Of a stretch of DNA of 6,457 bases, positions 4,935 through 6,457 are shown one piece after another; within the stretch, counting starts at the first letter, position 1, and each line of letters starts with the position of its first letter. The notes beneath the pieces were generated by a model. It was given only the letters and a program-made list of their open reading frames with translations, was not told where the DNA came from and searched no databases. The DNA is from DASQUP01 sp035641235. Its GTDB lineage: Bacteria > Actinomycetota > CADDZG01 > WHSQ01. The position numbers and the translations under genes are program-made. The DNA lies in the NCBI GenBank assembly GCA_035641235.1, contig DASQUP010000054.1, positions 1-6,457 of the forward strand. Reading direction: 5' to 3'.

Positions 4935-6457
4935 GTTCGCGGACATCCCGTGTTGTCGCCCGCCGAGCTCTGACACGGTGGGCCGTGCGCATGTTTCGGC
5001 GTGAGTGGCGCCAGCACGTTCTGGTGGCCGCGCTCCTTACCGCGGGCACCGGCGCGGCAGTTTTTGCGTCGACGGCGGCGTTCAACGTTGCCCGGCCTAC
5101 GGAGGGGCTTTTTGGATCGGCCCAATATCGCCTGGAAGTCACCGTCGCCAAACCCGAGCTCCTCGACGAGTACTTGGCCGCGGCCCGGGAGCAGTTCGGT
5201 CCCATCGAGGTGATCAGCCGCAGCTCCGCATCCGTGCCCGGGTCGGTCGACACCGTCGAGGTGCGCTCACAGGACCCCAACGGGCGCTACGGCGCACCGA
5301 TGCTCCGGGTTCTCACCGGCCGCTATCCCCAGACCGCCGACGAAGTCGCCGTGACCGACGACGCTTCTAGACTCTTCGGCGCCAGCGTCGGCGATGGGAT
5401 CCCCGTCGGGAATGAGCGGCCGGTCGTTGTCGGAATCATCGAGAATCCGGGAGACCTACTCGACGAGTTCGTGCTGACCACATCTTCCACCGGCCAATCG
5501 CCGGAACGAGTGACGGTTCTCTTCGATGCCGGCGAGGATGCTATCGATGCGTTTCTCCGACCGGCCATCGAGCCCGGACCGCTCTTTATCGACGACGCGG
5601 GCGGCTCCGACAAGACGGTCTATGCCGTGTTGGTCCTCACAATCGCCACCATTGGGATGCTGCTCGTTGGACTTGTTGCCAGCGCTGGGTTCGTCGTCAT
5701 CGCCCAGCGCCGGCAGCGTCAGCTGGGCATGCTCGCTGCCATCGGCGCCACGCCGCGCCATCTCCGCGTGGTGGTGCTCACCAATGGTGCGCTCGCGGGA
5801 ATGGTTGCGGCCGCCACCGGGATCGTGCTCGGCCTTGGTGCGTGGATCCTGTTCGCGCCTGCGTTCGAAGGAATGGCCGGCCACCGGATCAGTCGGTTCG
5901 ACCTCCCCTGGTGGCTGATCGCTGCCGGCTTCGCTCTCGCCGTCGCGACCGCCACCGCGTCGGCGTGGTGGCCGGCTCGCATGGTCGCTAGGGTGCCGAT
6001 CGTCAACGCGCTTTCGGCCCGACCCCCTCGCCGCGTCGGCGCCCATCGCTCTGCACTTGCTGCTGTGCTGCTCCTCGCCATCGGCGTCGTCTGCCTCGGC
6101 CTGGGTGTCGACCCGACACGGGATCACGTCACCGTGTATCTGCTGATTGCAGGAGTTGTGGCAATGGTGGCGGCAGTGGTGCTCATGGCCTCGCCGGGCA
6201 TCACCGTCATCGCTGCGCGGGCCGGTGGTATGCCCGTGGCCGTCCGTCTCGCAGTGCGTGACCTGGCCCGCAATCGGGCCCGCTCCGGTGCCGCACTCTC
6301 GGCCATCACCGTCGGCCTCGCGATCGCGGTGTCGGTTGTGGTGGTGACGGCCGCAGCCGAGTACGGACTCGCCGAAGGCAACTTGTCAGACCGTCAGCTC
6401 ATCGCCTGGGTCGGCGACACTCGCCCCGACATCATGGTGCCCGACCGCTCCCGCGCC
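4931..6457 (+). CDS. FtsX-family ABC transporter permease, 3' end outside window
   Basis: The frame is open for 509 codons from GTG at 4931 to the window edge with no stop. Predicted layout: basic cytoplasmic N terminus (RRALTRWAVRMFRREWRQH); TM1 about 30-49; first extracellular domain about 52-226; TM2 about 230-258; the FtsX-type loop QRRQRQLGMLAAIGATPRHLR (259-279); TM3 about 281-309; TM4 about 326-347; TM5 about 374-392; TM6 about 400-420. The second FtsX module then begins with VRDLARNRARSG (442-453), TM7 about 454-476 and a second extracellular domain. This is the two-module, probably ten-helix type; I estimate about 300 residues are missing. GTG overlaps the ATPase stop; ATG at 4991 (Met21) is an alternative start but would remove part of the basic N terminus. 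Such permeases serve antimicrobial export, lipid or lipoprotein handling, or envelope sensing. The cargo here is unknown. Confidence 0.92.
   Translation, partial: MSSRTSRVVARRALTRWAVRMFRREWRQHVLVAALLTAGTGAAVFASTAAFNVARPTEGLFGSAQYRLEVTVAKPELLDEYLAAAREQFGPIEVISRSSASVPGSVDTVEVRSQDPNGRYGAPMLRVLTGRYPQTADEVAVTDDASRLFGASVGDGIPVGNERPVVVGIIENPGDLLDEFVLTTSSTGQSPERVTVLFDAGEDAIDAFLRPAIEPGPLFIDDAGGSDKTVYAVLVLTIATIGMLLVGLVASAGFVVIAQRRQRQLGMLAAIGATPRHLRVVVLTNGALAGMVAAATGIVLGLGAWILFAPAFEGMAGHRISRFDLPWWLIAAGFALAVATATASAWWPARMVARVPIVNALSARPPRRVGAHRSALAAVLLLAIGVVCLGLGVDPTRDHVTVYLLIAGVVAMVAAVVLMASPGITVIAARAGGMPVAVRLAVRDLARNRARSGAALSAITVGLAIAVSVVVVTAAAEYGLAEGNLSDRQLIAWVGDTRPDIMVPDRSRA

Noticed and set aside
5456..6127. 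Open frame on the - strand (223 codons) inside the permease
   Set aside because: The product is rich in Arg, Gly, Asp and His with no recognisable motif, and it is the reverse of a clear membrane-protein frame.

Overview
The window is GC-rich, with seven genes all on the + strand. Five of them start with GTG and three are joined by GTGA stop/start overlaps. The combination of a B12-dependent ribonucleotide reductase with an actinobacterial-type tail, an LmeA/DUF2993 envelope protein, a probable leaderless promoter (TANNNT about 7 bp before the start) and a PadR-ABC-FtsX module points to an actinomycete (Actinomycetota). A deep or uncultured lineage, such as an acidimicrobial or related group, is possible, but that placement is inference; no marker here fixes the class.

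Region 1 (1-2850) is a DNA-precursor cluster. It holds the C-terminal 60% or so of the class II ribonucleotide reductase NrdJ, a 64-residue zinc-ribbon/coiled-coil protein of unknown function, the ribonucleotide reductase repressor NrdR, and dUTPase. NrdJ makes deoxynucleotides, NrdR senses their level through an ATP cone and represses reductase genes, and Dut removes dUTP and supplies dUMP for dTTP synthesis. Enzyme, sensor and clean-up enzyme thus lie in one run. nrdR probably also has its own promoter.

Region 2 (2862-3494) is an LmeA-like exported lipid-binding protein, 11 bp behind dut and probably cotranscribed with it.

Region 3 (3495-3624) is the only sizeable non-coding stretch. It has a candidate promoter and an A/T-rich tandem 11-mer repeat of partly palindromic units, which looks like the operator of the gene that follows.

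Region 4 (3625-6457) is a PadR-family regulator, a MacB/LolD-type ABC ATPase and a two-module FtsX-family permease, tightly overlapping. The permease runs open off the right edge. This is most simply a self-regulated export or envelope-stress module with an unknown substrate.

I found no RNA gene, insertion sequence, CRISPR array, phage gene or clear intrinsic terminator. Nothing here is strong evidence of a wholly new system. The least explained items are the small zinc-ribbon protein between nrdJ and nrdR and the padR operator-like repeat.
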